Source: Govania unica
Lineage (GTDB): Bacteria; Pseudomonadota; Alphaproteobacteria; Sphingomonadales; Govanellaceae
Direction: 5' to 3'
Length of the DNA stretch: 64,000 bases
NCBI RefSeq assembly: GCF_027920805.1
Contig: NZ_JANWOI010000001.1
Location: forward strand, 868,001-932,000
In this document: positions 35,291-44,394 of the stretch, piece by piece
How positions within the stretch are numbered: the first letter of the stretch is position 1
Layout: every line of letters begins with the position of its first letter
The notes under the pieces: generated by a model
Database searches by the model: none
What the model was told of the DNA's origin: nothing
Seen by the model: the letters and a program-made list of their open reading frames with translations, nothing else
Made by a program: the position numbers and the translations under genes

Positions 35291-38200
35291 ATGAACATCA
35301 TGGCGGTAAAGAAAGACGCGGGAGCGGTGTCGCTCGATACATTGCGCAACGCAATCCGGGAGGCGACCCATCGCGATGAAAATCTCGCGGTGGATGGGCT
35401 TCTGGAGACGCTGCATCTGTCTTCGGGGGCGCGGCTGCGTATCGTGCGTCAGGCCCGGCTTCTGGTCGAAGCGGCGCGCGGGCAAAGCCACCGTCAGGGG
35501 TCGATCGATGCTTTCATGCATGAATTCGGGCTGTCGAACAAAGAGGGCGTGGCCCTCATGTGTCTGGCCGAGGCGCTGTTGCGCGTGCCGGATGCCGGAA
35601 CCGCCGACAAGCTGATCGCCGAGAAAATCGCCAGCGGCAGCTGGGCTGATCATCGCGGGCGTTCGGATTCCCTGTTTGTGAATGCTTCGACCTGGGCGCT
35701 GATGCTGACCGGTCGGGTAGTTGAGTTGGACCGTGAAACCAGTGAAGATCTTGGCGGCTGGTTCGGCAAGCTTGTGACGCGGGTGGGCGAGCCAATCATC
35801 CGCAAGGCCAGCATGCAGGCCATGAGGATCATGGGCGACCAGTTCGTGCTCGGCCGCACCATCGACGAGGGCCTGAACCGGGCGCAGAAGGTCAACCCGC
35901 CGCATGTGCGCAATTCGTTCGACATGCTTGGCGAAGGGGCCAGAACGGCGGCGGACGCCAAACGTTATTTCGAAGATTACCGCATGGCCATTCACGCCAT
36001 CGGCGCGAAAACCGCTGGCCAGACGGTGGCGGAACGGCAGGGGATTTCGGTCAAGCTGTCGGCGCTCCATCCGCGCTATGACTATCGCACCAGAGACCGC
36101 GTGATGGCGGAACTGCTGCCCGTGATCACGGCATTGGCGAAGGATGCGAAGGCGCATAATCTCGGCTTCAGCATCGATGCCGAGGAAGCGCGGCGGCTGG
36201 ATATCTCGCTCGATCTCTTTGAAGCTATGGCGCGGGATCCGGAGCTTGCGGGCTGGGATGGTCTTGGGCTTGTGGTGCAGGCTTATCAGAAACGCGCGCC
36301 TTTCGTGATCGACTGGCTTGTGGCTTTGGGGCGCGAGACCGGACGGCGCTTCATGACCCGGCTGGTCAAGGGCGCTTATTGGGATACCGAGATCAAGCAC
36401 GCGCAGGAAGGCGGGTTCGAGGATTACCCGGTTTACACCCGCAAAGCCTCGACCGATCTGTCCTATATGGTGGCGGCTGAACGCATGCTGGCGGCAACGG
36501 ATGTGCTGTTCCCACAGTTCGCGACCCATAACGCCCATACGGTGGCCGCCATTCTTGAAATGGCCAAATCGGGGCAGGAGTTTGAATTTCAGCGCCTGCA
36601 TGGCATGGGCGAGCTGCTTTATGACGTGCTGCCGGGCATTGCCGGGCACACGGTGCCGATCCGCATTTATGCGCCGGTCGGCGCGCATAAGGATCTGCTG
36701 CCTTATCTCGTGCGCCGCTTGCTTGAGAATGGGGCGAACAGTTCCTTCGTCAATCGCTTCATGGATGAAAAGGTTCCAGTGGCGGAGCTGGTCATCGATC
36801 CCGTGGCCCATGTGGAAAAGGCGCATCCGCGCCGTCATCCACGCATTGCCCGCCCCTGTGAGGTGTTGCGCGAAAGCGGCCTTAATGGCGGCGCGCGTGA
36901 CTGGGCACAGGGCTTTGATCTTGATGATGGCCATGTGGCCGAACCGCTGCTTGCGTTGCGGGATCGGGCACTGGCGGAAAATTGGGACGCCGGCCCGATC
37001 ATTGGCGGTGTCGAGACCAAGGGCGCGGGCCAGCCCGTACTGGCGCCTGCGGACACTAAGCGTCGCGTCGGGACCATCACCAATGCCACCAAGGCTGATG
37101 TGGATGCAGCCTTTGCCAAAGCTGTTGCGGCACAGCCCACCTGGGACGCGCTCGGCGGGGCGGCGCGTGCCGATTGCCTTGATCGCATGGCTGACCTTCT
37201 GGAACAGAACAGCCCACGGCTGATGGCCCTGATCGGGCTTGAGGCCGGGCGCACGGTGGCTGATACGCTGTCGGAAGTGCGTGAAGCGGTGGATTTCTGT
37301 CGCTATTACGCCCTGAAGGCGCGGGAGTCCTTTGCCGCTCCCATGCCGCTGCCGGGGCCGACGGGGGAACTCAATCAATTGTCCCTGCATGGGCGCGGGG
37401 TGTTTGCCTGCATCAGTCCATGGAATTTCCCGCTCGCCATCTTCGCGGGACAGATTGCGGCCGCGCTTGCCGCTGGAAACGCGGTTCTGGCCAAGCCCGC
37501 TGAACAGACGCCACTCATTGGTGCTGAAGCCGTGCGGCTGTTCCACAAGGCCGGTGTGCCGGGGGACGTGCTGCATTTCCTGCCCGGCGACGGGGCGACA
37601 GTCGGGGCCGCCATCACCGGCGACCCGCGTCTCGCTGGCGTGGCTTTTACCGGCTCGACGGAAACGGCGCAGATCATCAATCGTGTGCTGGCCGGGCGGG
37701 ATGGCCCGATCGCCACGCTGATCGCCGAGACCGGCGGCCAGAACGCCATGATCGTGGACTCGACGGCGCTGCCGGAACAGGTGGTGGATGACGCCGTCAT
37801 ATCGGCGTTTCAAAGCGCCGGTCAGCGTTGCTCGGCCTTGCGTGTGCTGTTCCTGCAGGATGATGTGGCGGACGGCATGATCACCATGCTGAAGGGGGCC
37901 ATGGATGAAATCCTGATTGGCGATCCTTTGGCGCTTAAAACCGACGTCGGGCCGGTGATCGACCATGACGCGCGGGAGCTGCTCGTCAAGCATGTGGAGC
38001 GCATGACGCGGGAGGCGAAGATCCTCAAGGTTGCGGAGGTTCCGGCCGAGCTCGCGGACGGCAGTTACTTTGCCCCGCATCTCGTGGAGCTGCAAACCCT
38101 CGACCAGTTGCCGCGCGAAGTGTTCGGCCCGGTGCTGCATGTGATCCGCTTTAAGGCCACCGAGCTTGACAAGGTTATTGCTAGCATCCGCAAGACAGGT

Positions 38201-38470
38201 TATGGGCTGACGCTAGGTGTGCATACACGGATCGAAGCCACCGCCAATGAGATCTTCAAGGGGCTCAATGTCGGCAACAGCTATATCAACCGCAATATGG
38301 TTGGTGCGGTGGTGGGTGTTCAACCGTTCGGCGGACAGGGGCTTTCAGGCACCGGTCCCAAGGCGGGCGGTCCGCATTATCTGTTGCGTTTTGCGACGGA
38401 AAAAACTTTTACCGTCAATGTGGCGGCAACAGGCGGCAATGCTGCTTTGTTCTGCTTGCCCGAGGACTGA
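35291..38470 (+). CDS. putA: Bifunctional proline dehydrogenase / P5C dehydrogenase
   Basis: A 1059-residue enzyme oxidising proline to glutamate at the inner membrane face: FAD-dependent proline dehydrogenase (about 80-490), then NAD-dependent pyrroline-5-carboxylate dehydrogenase (about 560-1050). ProDH signs include NSFDMLGEGARTAADA, ISVKLSALHPRYDY and RLVKGAYWDTEIKHAQ. ALDH signs are ACISPWNFPLAIFAGQIAAA, Glu813 in IAETGGQNAMIVD and catalytic Cys847 in GQRCSALR. The N-terminal ribbon-helix-helix domain that lets E. coli PutA repress its own gene is absent, so control must come from elsewhere, probably the adjacent Lrp. Start ATG 35291 or 35300. A strong terminator follows. Confidence 0.95.
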   Translation: MNIMAVKKDAGAVSLDTLRNAIREATHRDENLAVDGLLETLHLSSGARLRIVRQARLLVEAARGQSHRQGSIDAFMHEFGLSNKEGVALMCLAEALLRVPDAGTADKLIAEKIASGSWADHRGRSDSLFVNASTWALMLTGRVVELDRETSEDLGGWFGKLVTRVGEPIIRKASMQAMRIMGDQFVLGRTIDEGLNRAQKVNPPHVRNSFDMLGEGARTAADAKRYFEDYRMAIHAIGAKTAGQTVAERQGISVKLSALHPRYDYRTRDRVMAELLPVITALAKDAKAHNLGFSIDAEEARRLDISLDLFEAMARDPELAGWDGLGLVVQAYQKRAPFVIDWLVALGRETGRRFMTRLVKGAYWDTEIKHAQEGGFEDYPVYTRKASTDLSYMVAAERMLAATDVLFPQFATHNAHTVAAILEMAKSGQEFEFQRLHGMGELLYDVLPGIAGHTVPIRIYAPVGAHKDLLPYLVRRLLENGANSSFVNRFMDEKVPVAELVIDPVAHVEKAHPRRHPRIARPCEVLRESGLNGGARDWAQGFDLDDGHVAEPLLALRDRALAENWDAGPIIGGVETKGAGQPVLAPADTKRRVGTITNATKADVDAAFAKAVAAQPTWDALGGAARADCLDRMADLLEQNSPRLMALIGLEAGRTVADTLSEVREAVDFCRYYALKARESFAAPMPLPGPTGELNQLSLHGRGVFACISPWNFPLAIFAGQIAAALAAGNAVLAKPAEQTPLIGAEAVRLFHKAGVPGDVLHFLPGDGATVGAAITGDPRLAGVAFTGSTETAQIINRVLAGRDGPIATLIAETGGQNAMIVDSTALPEQVVDDAVISAFQSAGQRCSALRVLFLQDDVADGMITMLKGAMDEILIGDPLALKTDVGPVIDHDARELLVKHVERMTREAKILKVAEVPAELADGSYFAPHLVELQTLDQLPREVFGPVLHVIRFKATELDKVIASIRKTGYGLTLGVHTRIEATANEIFKGLNVGNSYINRNMVGAVVGVQPFGGQGLSGTGPKAGGPHYLLRFATEKTFTVNVAATGGNAALFCLPED

Positions 38471-38504
38471 GAGCCGGATTAGGCTCTAGACTTCTCTGCG
38501 CCCT

Positions 38505-38548
38505 CGCTCCCTCCCGAGTAACTCTCGTGAGGGAGCGCTTTTTTTTTG
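38505..38548 (+). terminator. Rho-independent terminator of putA
   Basis: CGCTCCCTC pairs with GAGGGAGCG, followed by a run of T residues (38539-38547). Confidence 0.9.
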
Positions 38549-38554
38549 GCCATC

Positions 38555-38998
38555 TCATTCGGTTGGCTTGTAGGGCCGCGGTTTGTCTGGGGTTCGCAGC
38601 AGTGTGAAGGGGCCGTCCCCCAGCAGGACAAGGGCCAGAGCCACTATCACGAGGAACGCCGGATACTCCCATCCGCCACCCTGATTCGTGAAAATCCAGC
38701 CATTACCGTAATGTACAGTCAGCGCGCCGAACTGTATTGGCAGCAACAACAGAGCCATCAGGCGCGGCATGACGCCGATGACCAACAGAATTCCGCAAAC
38801 GATTTCGGCGAACAGGGTGGGATAGGCAAACCATCCCGGAAAGCCCACATTCTCAAAGAATGCGACCGTTCCCGGGATGGTGAGCAGAAAGATCTTCATG
38901 AAACCATGAGAGATCGACATGACGCCCAGACTCACACGCAGCAACAGAATACCTAGGGGTAATGTGGCGTCAGTCGGTGGGAACGTCGGAAAGCGCAA
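38555..38998 (-). CDS. DoxX-family membrane protein
   Basis: A 147-residue protein with four transmembrane helices (about 14-32, 57-76, 80-100 and 115-135). Family signatures are LRVSLGVMSISHGFMKI, FPGWFAYPTLFAEIVCGILL and QFGALTVHYGNGWIFTNQGGGWEYP. DoxX-type proteins are associated with redox homeostasis, e.g. quinone or thiol metabolism. It lies directly downstream of wrbA on the same strand (26-base gap), so the two are probably co-transcribed. Confidence 0.87.
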   Translation of the reverse strand: MRFPTFPPTDATLPLGILLLRVSLGVMSISHGFMKIFLLTIPGTVAFFENVGFPGWFAYPTLFAEIVCGILLVIGVMPRLMALLLLPIQFGALTVHYGNGWIFTNQGGGWEYPAFLVIVALALVLLGDGPFTLLRTPDKPRPYKPTE

Positions 38999-39024
38999 GG
39001 GATCCTCCTTTTACCAAAGAGACG

Positions 39025-39624
39025 TCATGCCGTGAGCTTTTTTGTGATCTTAGCAACATGTTCGCCCTGAAAACGGGCAAGTTCAAGCTCAAGTTCACTG
39101 GGCTGACGTGATCCGTCGGCTCCGGCGATGGTTCCGGCGCCGTAAGGGGTCGCGCCATGGACTTCGCTGATGCTGGACAGATTGGGCGCGCTGTAGGGCA
39201 GGCCGACCACGATCATGCCCTGATGGAACAGGGTTGGGTGGAACGACAGGATGGTGCTTTCGCGGCCGCCACCGGTGCCGGTTGAGGCGAACACGCTCGC
39301 GACCTTGCCCACAAGCGCACCACTGACCCAAAGACCGCCGGTCTGATCGAGGAAATTACGCATCTGCGCCGCCATATTGCCGAACCGGGTCGGGGTGCCG
39401 AAAATAATGGCGTCATAATCGGCAAGTTCCTGCGGGGTCGCGATGGGTGCTGCCTGATCGAGCTTGAAATAGGAGCTTTGGGCGACGGCTTCGGGAACAA
39501 GTTCCGGCACGCGTTTGATGGTCACGTCGACGCCGTCCACGGCGCGTGCGCCCGCAGCAATGGAGTCGGCCATTTTTTCAATATGGCCCCAGCTTGAATA
39601 ATACAGCACGAGTATCTTTGTCAT
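39025..39624 (-). CDS. wrbA: NAD(P)H:quinone oxidoreductase, WrbA type IV
   Basis: A 199-residue flavodoxin-like enzyme performing two-electron reduction of quinones, avoiding semiquinone radicals. FMN-site signs: [16 protein letters not shown] (7-22), [26 protein letters not shown] (core PTRFGNM at about 78-84) and [15 protein letters not shown] (about 115-129). The gene follows lysR on the minus strand. A perfect 12-5-12 dyad in the lysR-wrbA gap suggests that the LysR protein, or another regulator, acts here. Confidence 0.94.
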   Translation of the reverse strand: MTKILVLYYSSWGHIEKMADSIAAGARAVDGVDVTIKRVPELVPEAVAQSSYFKLDQAAPIATPQELADYDAIIFGTPTRFGNMAAQMRNFLDQTGGLWVSGALVGKVASVFASTGTGGGRESTILSFHPTLFHQGMIVVGLPYSAPNLSSISEVHGATPYGAGTIAGADGSRQPSELELELARFQGEHVAKITKKLTA

Positions 39625-39701
39625 GGTCCTGTCCTTGCGGTTGAGGAAACTGACGAAAAGATAACTTGTCTATGGGGCCGGATAATCACGGAAGATTGCA
39701 A

Positions 39702-39730
39702 ATAATTGTTCTGTTATTCAGAACAATTAT
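39702..39730. promoter_or_regulatory. Perfect 12-5-12 dyad between lysR and wrbA
   Basis: ATAATTGTTCTG and CAGAACAATTAT are exact inverse copies around TTATT. The element includes the LysR-box pattern T-N11-A and overlaps the lysR stop codon, about 78 bases before the wrbA start. It has no T run on the minus strand, which argues for an operator more than a terminator. Confidence 0.65.
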
Positions 39731-40626
39731 GGAAGCCCTTGCTCCCAGCTTGGCGGGCTGCCGCAATGGTTGCTCAGGCTGTCGATGAAGGCTCTGAGCT
39801 TGGCGCTGATATGGCGGCTGGGCGGGTAGATCGCATAGATGCCGACCGGGGGCGCTTCATAGGCGGTGAGGATGGGGACCAGTCTTCCGGCGCGGATGTC
39901 GTCCCCGAGAATAAAGCTCGGAGCAAAGACAATGCCGCTGCCCGCCACGGCGGCGGCGCATAAAACATCGCCATTGTTGCCGATCAGGCGGCCTTCAAGC
40001 GCGGGTATGAGCGGGCGTCCCTGTTCCTGAAAGCTCCAGCCGCCACCGCTATAGCCAAGGCAGTTGTGCTGCCGGAGGTCGTTCGGATGCTGCGGCGTGC
40101 CGTGGGCTTCGAGATAATCCGGTGAGGCGCAGGTGAGGCGGCGGGCCGAGGTGAGCTTGCGGGCGATGAGGCTTGAATCGCGCAACTCGCCAATGCGCAC
40201 GGCAAGGTCAAAGCCCTCGTCCAGCAGGTCGACAAAGCGGTCGGTCAGCTGAAGGTCGATCCTGACCTCGGGATAAGTGGCAAGGAACGTCGCCACCACC
40301 TTGCCGAGTTCCTGAGTGCCGAACGACACCCCGGCCGAGACGCGGAGCGTGCCGCGCGGCGTGGCGGTGAGGGCGGCGGCTTCGCGGTCGGCGTCCTCCA
40401 CATCGCTCAGGATCTGCTCGGCGCGGTCCTTATAGCGCTGCCCGGCCTCGGTCAGGCTCACCTTGCGGGTGGTGCGATTGAGCAAAGTGACGCCCAGCTC
40501 CGCTTCAAGGGTTTTGACAAGGGTGCTGACAGCAGACTTCGCCATATTGAGCCGGGCTGCGGCGGCGCTGAAGCTGCCTTCATCGACCACAGCGGCAAAG
40601 ACCTGCATGGCGGTGAGCTTGTCCAT
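39727..40626 (-). CDS. LysR-type transcriptional regulator
   Basis: A 299-residue LTTR. HTH at about 2-60 (MDKLTAMQVFAAVVDEGSFS, AAAARLNMAKSAVSTLVKTL), then an effector-binding periplasmic-protein-like domain at about 90-295. Residue pattern LGVTLLNRTTRKVSLTEAGQ is typical. It resembles the large subgroup often named DsdC/AaeR-like, paired with oxidoreductase targets; here wrbA and doxX lie just downstream on the same strand, a likely target operon. The effector, possibly a quinone or aromatic, is unknown. Confidence 0.9.
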   Translation of the reverse strand: MDKLTAMQVFAAVVDEGSFSAAAARLNMAKSAVSTLVKTLEAELGVTLLNRTTRKVSLTEAGQRYKDRAEQILSDVEDADREAAALTATPRGTLRVSAGVSFGTQELGKVVATFLATYPEVRIDLQLTDRFVDLLDEGFDLAVRIGELRDSSLIARKLTSARRLTCASPDYLEAHGTPQHPNDLRQHNCLGYSGGGWSFQEQGRPLIPALEGRLIGNNGDVLCAAAVAGSGIVFAPSFILGDDIRAGRLVPILTAYEAPPVGIYAIYPPSRHISAKLRAFIDSLSNHCGSPPSWEQGLP

Positions 40627-40712
40627 CAGGGGCGATCTCGGTCAGCGGTGATGAGGGGCCAATTCATTTTTCTAAGTTCCATTTGTTTCCCCTTTCCGTT
40701 CGTTTCCCGCTC

Positions 40713-40811
40713 CGTTCGTGCTGAGGAAGCCCCGAAGGGGCTGTCTCGAAGCACGTGCCGTTTGCAATGCCCTTCGAGACGCCCTTACGGGCTCCTCAGG
40801 GCGAACGGAGT
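40713..40811. repeat. Intergenic palindromic repeat (TTCGTGCTGAGG class)
   Basis: CGTTCGTGCTGAGG with a CCCCGAAGGGG hairpin is answered by CTCCTCAGGGCGAACG in the opposite orientation. This is a third palindrome class, found once in the window, in the gap between lysR and tag. Confidence 0.65.
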
Positions 40812-40838
40812 TGGGGACGATTTGTCCTTCGAGTGACA

Positions 40839-41423
40839 TCAGCGCCGCCCGAGTGCTGCGCAGTCGCTATGGCGGTAACAGGTTACGAGATGGTCATTGA
40901 CCATGCCCACGGCTTGCATGAAGGCATAGGTGATGGTCGGGCCGCAGAAGGTGAAGCCGCGTTGTTTCAGGGCTTTGCTCATGGCGGTTGATTCGGGGGT
41001 TGCGGCCTGGGCGTCGGTCATGCTTTTGAGGCTGTTCTGCAGCGTGCGGCCGTCGGTGAATTGCCACAAAAAGTCGCTGAAGCTCTGGCCGCTTTCGCGC
41101 AGATCGAGCCAGGCGCGGGCGCTTTTGACGGTGCCTTCGATCTTGGCCCGGTTGCGCACGATGCCGCTGTCCTGCATCAGGGATTCGATTTTCTGCGGGC
41201 TGTACGCGGCGATCAGCTCGGGGGCGAAGTTGTCAAAGGCGGCGCGGAAATTGTCGCGCTTTCTGAGGATGGTGATCCAGGACAGCCCGGCCTGAAAGCC
41301 ATCGAGGACCAGTTTTTCAAAAAGCTCGCGATCATCGGTTTCCGGCACGCCCCATTCGTGATCGTGGTAGGCCACGTAAAGCGGGTCGGTGCCGCACCAG
41401 GGGCAGCGCGTCTCAGTCGTCAT
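40839..41423 (-). CDS. tag: DNA-3-methyladenine glycosylase I
   Basis: A 194-residue base-excision enzyme removing 3-methyladenine from DNA. Start ATG 41423 (MTTETRCPWCG). The zinc site uses the N-terminal Cys pair in RCPWCGTD plus a C-terminal His/Cys in CYRHSDC. Core signatures are YHDHEWGVPETDDRELFEKL, FQAGLSWITILRKRDNFRAA and FTFCGPTITYAFMQAVGMVN, all diagnostic of Tag. It overlaps the ygfZ-like gene by 11 bases, indicating one transcript. Confidence 0.95.
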   Translation of the reverse strand: MTTETRCPWCGTDPLYVAYHDHEWGVPETDDRELFEKLVLDGFQAGLSWITILRKRDNFRAAFDNFAPELIAAYSPQKIESLMQDSGIVRNRAKIEGTVKSARAWLDLRESGQSFSDFLWQFTDGRTLQNSLKSMTDAQAATPESTAMSKALKQRGFTFCGPTITYAFMQAVGMVNDHLVTCYRHSDCAALGRR

Positions 41424-42252
41424 CGCCTGTGATCTCCGCGCGGGGCAGCCAGTCGGGCCAGCTTGGGGTGATCTCGGCGTCGCCTGCGGCATAGCTTGCG
41501 CCGGGGGTGAGGTCCTCGACCCTGAGCGAGGCCATGGCGCGGTTGCCCTGGCCCGAGCGGATCTGGCCGATGGCCTTGCCGTCGCGGGTGATGGGGGTGC
41601 CTGGGGCGGGCAGGGGGCCGCTTACCTTGACCGGCAGCAGGCGTCGGCGCACTTTGCCGCGATGCTTGGTGCGGGTGGTCAGTTCCTGCCCCACATAGCA
41701 GCCCTTGGTGAAGCTGACGCCATGGAGGGCATCGAGATTGCCTTCGAGGATCAGGGTTTTGTCGATCTCGAAATCTTCCGGCGCGGGAATGCCGAGGCGC
41801 AGGCGCTCGCGGTCATAGGTGGCTTCGTCACCAAGATCCGTAGCCACGTCGCCGCGTGGCAGAATAGCCCGTTCGCCGAGTCCTGGGTGACGCGGGTCTT
41901 TATAGACCACGGCGCTTGCGGGCCAGCTTGTTTCGCCGAAGCTTGCAGCGACGGCGAGACTGTCGCTCAGGGGCGTGAGCTGGGCCTTGGAGCGCAGGCG
42001 GTACATGGTCAGGCGGCGGAGAAGGTCGGGCAGACGTTCGGCCAGAGCGTCGATCAACAGCCGCTCTCCGTCCTCGATAATGAGGAAGTCATGGAGATAT
42101 TTGCCTTGTGGGGTCAAAAGCGCGGCATAAATGGCCTGACCGGGGGTAAGGCTTGTGATGTCCTGAGTGATCACGCCCTGCAGGAAATTTTTCCGGTCCT
42201 CGCCGGTGATTTCAAACACGGTGCGGGACGCAAGAAGGACAGCCTCAGTCAT
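41413..42252 (-). CDS. ygfZ: Folate-binding Fe-S cluster assembly protein YgfZ (IBA57-like)
   Basis: A 279-residue GcvT-fold protein. The signature KGCYVGQELTTRTKHRG (Cys about 190) is characteristic of YgfZ/IBA57, which support maturation or repair of a subset of [4Fe-4S] enzymes and use folate. The N-terminal FLQGVITQDI and YDRERLRLGIP are also family blocks. Start ATG 42252 is preferred; a GTG at 42291 is in frame. It overlaps tag and is divergent from the dihydroorotase homologue. Confidence 0.9.
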   Translation of the reverse strand: MTEAVLLASRTVFEITGEDRKNFLQGVITQDITSLTPGQAIYAALLTPQGKYLHDFLIIEDGERLLIDALAERLPDLLRRLTMYRLRSKAQLTPLSDSLAVAASFGETSWPASAVVYKDPRHPGLGERAILPRGDVATDLGDEATYDRERLRLGIPAPEDFEIDKTLILEGNLDALHGVSFTKGCYVGQELTTRTKHRGKVRRRLLPVKVSGPLPAPGTPITRDGKAIGQIRSGQGNRAMASLRVEDLTPGASYAAGDAEITPSWPDWLPRAEITGDDD

Positions 42253-42398
42253 AAAAAAACCGCCATATCTAAAAGGGTTGCTTTCAAGCACTTAGTGTCT
42301 CGGGGTAAAGTTGACAAGTGGGCTTCTTGCCAAACCGGGATGCGGCGCGTATCTAAACTCTAGGTTACCGCCGCCCAAGCCAACAGAAAAGGGCCACC

Positions 42399-43739
42399 AT
42401 GTCACAGTCATTTGATCTTCTGATCCGTTCCGGCACTGTCGTCAATCATGCCGGGACCGCGGTTGCCGATATCGGCGTGACAGGGGGCCGTATTGCCGCC
42501 ATCGGCGATCTGGCGCAGGCGAGCGCAGGTGAGGTGATCGATGCGCGCGGCCTGCATATCCTGCCGGGGGTGATCGACACTCAGGTGCATTTCCGCGAGC
42601 CCGGTCTTGAGCATAAGGAAGATCTTGCGACCGGAGCGGCCGGGGCCGTCATGGGCGGGGTCACGGCAGTGTTTGAAATGCCGAACACCAAACCGGCCAC
42701 CACCACCGCCGAGGCCATCCTGGACAAGCTCGCCCGGGCAAAGAACCGCATGTGGTGCGATCATGCCTTTTATGTGGGCGCGACCGCCGGCAATGTGGCG
42801 GAGCTGGCCGAGATCGAGCGCTTGCCGGGTTGTGCCGGGGTCAAGGTGTTCATGGGCTCTTCGACCGGTGATCTGCTGGTTTGGGATGACGCGACATTGT
42901 TGCAGGTGCTCAAATCGGGCCGCCGCCGCGTCGCCATCCATGCCGAGGACGAGGAACGTCTGAAGGAACGGAAACATATCGCCGACGGCGGCAATGTGGC
43001 CGATCACCCGAACTGGCGCGATGTCGAGACGGCGTTTCGCGCTACGAGCCGGGTGTTGAAGTTGGCCCGGGAGGCCGAACGGCTTGTGCATGTGCTCCAT
43101 GTGACGACGGGGGAGGAAATGACCCTGCTCGGTCAGAACAAGGATATTGCGAGCGTCGAGACCACGCCGCAGCATCTGACGCTGGCGGCGCCGGACTGTT
43201 ATCTGAAACTCGGGTCCTACGCCCAGATGAACCCGCCGATCCGGGAGGCTCATCACCGGGACGCTTTGTGGCGGGCGATTGCAAACGGCATCGTCGATGT
43301 CATCGGCTCGGATCATGCCCCGCACACGAGGGAGGAGAAGGCGCAGGCCTATCCGGCTTCGCCATCGGGCATGACCGGGGTGCAGACCCTGCTGCCGCTG
43401 CTGCTGGATCACGTGAATGCCGGGCGGCTCACGCTTGAACGGCTGGTGGACCTTACCAGTGCGGGGGCGCAGCGGTTGTTTGGGCTCCGCGACAAGGGGC
43501 GCCTAGCGGTCGGCTGGCATGCGGATTTCTCGATTGTCGATCTCAAGAAACGCTGGACGATCACCCATGACTGGATCGAAAGCCGGTCGGGCTGGACGCC
43601 GTTCGATGGCGTCGAAATCACCGGCAAGCCGGTTGGCACCATCATTCGCGGCCGTCGCGTGATGTGGCAGGATGAGTTGATCGGTACCGCTCACGGCGCG
43701 CCGATCCGGTTCGAGACGGTTCAGGATCTCTCGAAATAA
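42399..43739 (+). CDS. pyrC: Dihydroorotase homologue (amidohydrolase superfamily)
   Basis: A 446-residue TIM-barrel amidohydrolase of the type I dihydroorotase group, expected to interconvert carbamoyl aspartate and dihydroorotate in pyrimidine synthesis. Blocks are LPGVIDTQVHFREPGLEHKE, VFEMPNTKPATTT, GVKVFMGSSTGDL, AIHAEDEERL, HVLHVTTGEE and IGSDHAPHTREEK. The first His of the usual HxH metal pair is Gln here (TQVH), while the others and the late Asp are present. I recall similar Q-V-H sequences in other alphaproteobacteria, so it is a family trait rather than a local mutation, but the catalytic status is open. No pyrB is adjacent. Confidence 0.82.
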   Translation: MSQSFDLLIRSGTVVNHAGTAVADIGVTGGRIAAIGDLAQASAGEVIDARGLHILPGVIDTQVHFREPGLEHKEDLATGAAGAVMGGVTAVFEMPNTKPATTTAEAILDKLARAKNRMWCDHAFYVGATAGNVAELAEIERLPGCAGVKVFMGSSTGDLLVWDDATLLQVLKSGRRRVAIHAEDEERLKERKHIADGGNVADHPNWRDVETAFRATSRVLKLAREAERLVHVLHVTTGEEMTLLGQNKDIASVETTPQHLTLAAPDCYLKLGSYAQMNPPIREAHHRDALWRAIANGIVDVIGSDHAPHTREEKAQAYPASPSGMTGVQTLLPLLLDHVNAGRLTLERLVDLTSAGAQRLFGLRDKGRLAVGWHADFSIVDLKKRWTITHDWIESRSGWTPFDGVEITGKPVGTIIRGRRVMWQDELIGTAHGAPIRFETVQDLSK

Positions 43740-43776
43740 AGGGTCACACGTTCCGCTGTGATGCAGGCTTGAAGTT

Positions 43777-44394
43777 ATGGATTTTTGGTTTTTGGTCGCG
43801 GGTATCGCCATCGGTCTCGCGGTTGCCGCTCCGATCGGTCCGGTGAATATTATCTGCATTCAGAAAACCATCCGCAATGGTTTCTGGGGCGCGTTCGTGG
43901 TCGGCCTTGGCGCGGCGGTGGGTGATACCATTTTCGGCGCGATGGCGGCTTTCGGTCTGACTACTATCCAGTCCGTTCTGGTGCAATTCGAAAGCTGGCT
44001 TGCGGTGATTGGCTGTCTGGTGCTGGTGGGCATGGGCGTTCTCGCCTGGCGGTCCCATCCGCATTTGACACAAAGCGTGCAGACACCACGCGATATTGCC
44101 CATGCGGCGCTCGCGACCTTTGTTCTCACCATCACCAACCCGATCACGGCCCTCGGCTTCGTGGCTTTGTTCACGAGCGCGGGACTGACGCGGGACGCCT
44201 CATCCGGGGATGCGGCGACCATCGTGCTTGGGGTGTTTCTGGGCTCAGCCTTGTGGTGGCTGTTTATCTGCCGGGTTGCGCACAGCATCCGAGAACGGTT
44301 GTCGGACAGTCATCTGCTGAGGATCAATCGCGCCTCGGCCGTGCTGATCTGGATTTTCGCCGCACTCGTGCCGCTCAAGGTCTTTCTGGCCTGA
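43777..44394 (+). CDS. LysE/RhtB-family amino acid exporter
   Basis: A 205-residue inner-membrane protein with six predicted helices (about 4-24, 37-60, 68-86, 108-130, 145-165 and 182-203). Family motifs are AIGLAVAAPIGPVNIICIQK near the start and FVLTITNPITALGFVALF. LysE-type proteins export amino acids such as lysine, threonine or homoserine lactone precursors. The substrate is not readable. It overlaps the convergent cysQ by 20 bases. Confidence 0.87.
   Translation: MDFWFLVAGIAIGLAVAAPIGPVNIICIQKTIRNGFWGAFVVGLGAAVGDTIFGAMAAFGLTTIQSVLVQFESWLAVIGCLVLVGMGVLAWRSHPHLTQSVQTPRDIAHAALATFVLTITNPITALGFVALFTSAGLTRDASSGDAATIVLGVFLGSALWWLFICRVAHSIRERLSDSHLLRINRASAVLIWIFAALVPLKVFLA

Noticed and set aside
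35228-38140. A 970-codon minus-strand frame opposite putA
   Set aside because: Antisense shadow; putA on the plus strand has all catalytic motifs.
40713-40811. Riboswitch or tRNA-like fold between lysR and tag
   Set aside because: The foldback is explained by a dispersed palindromic repeat; no cloverleaf or anticodon arm is present.
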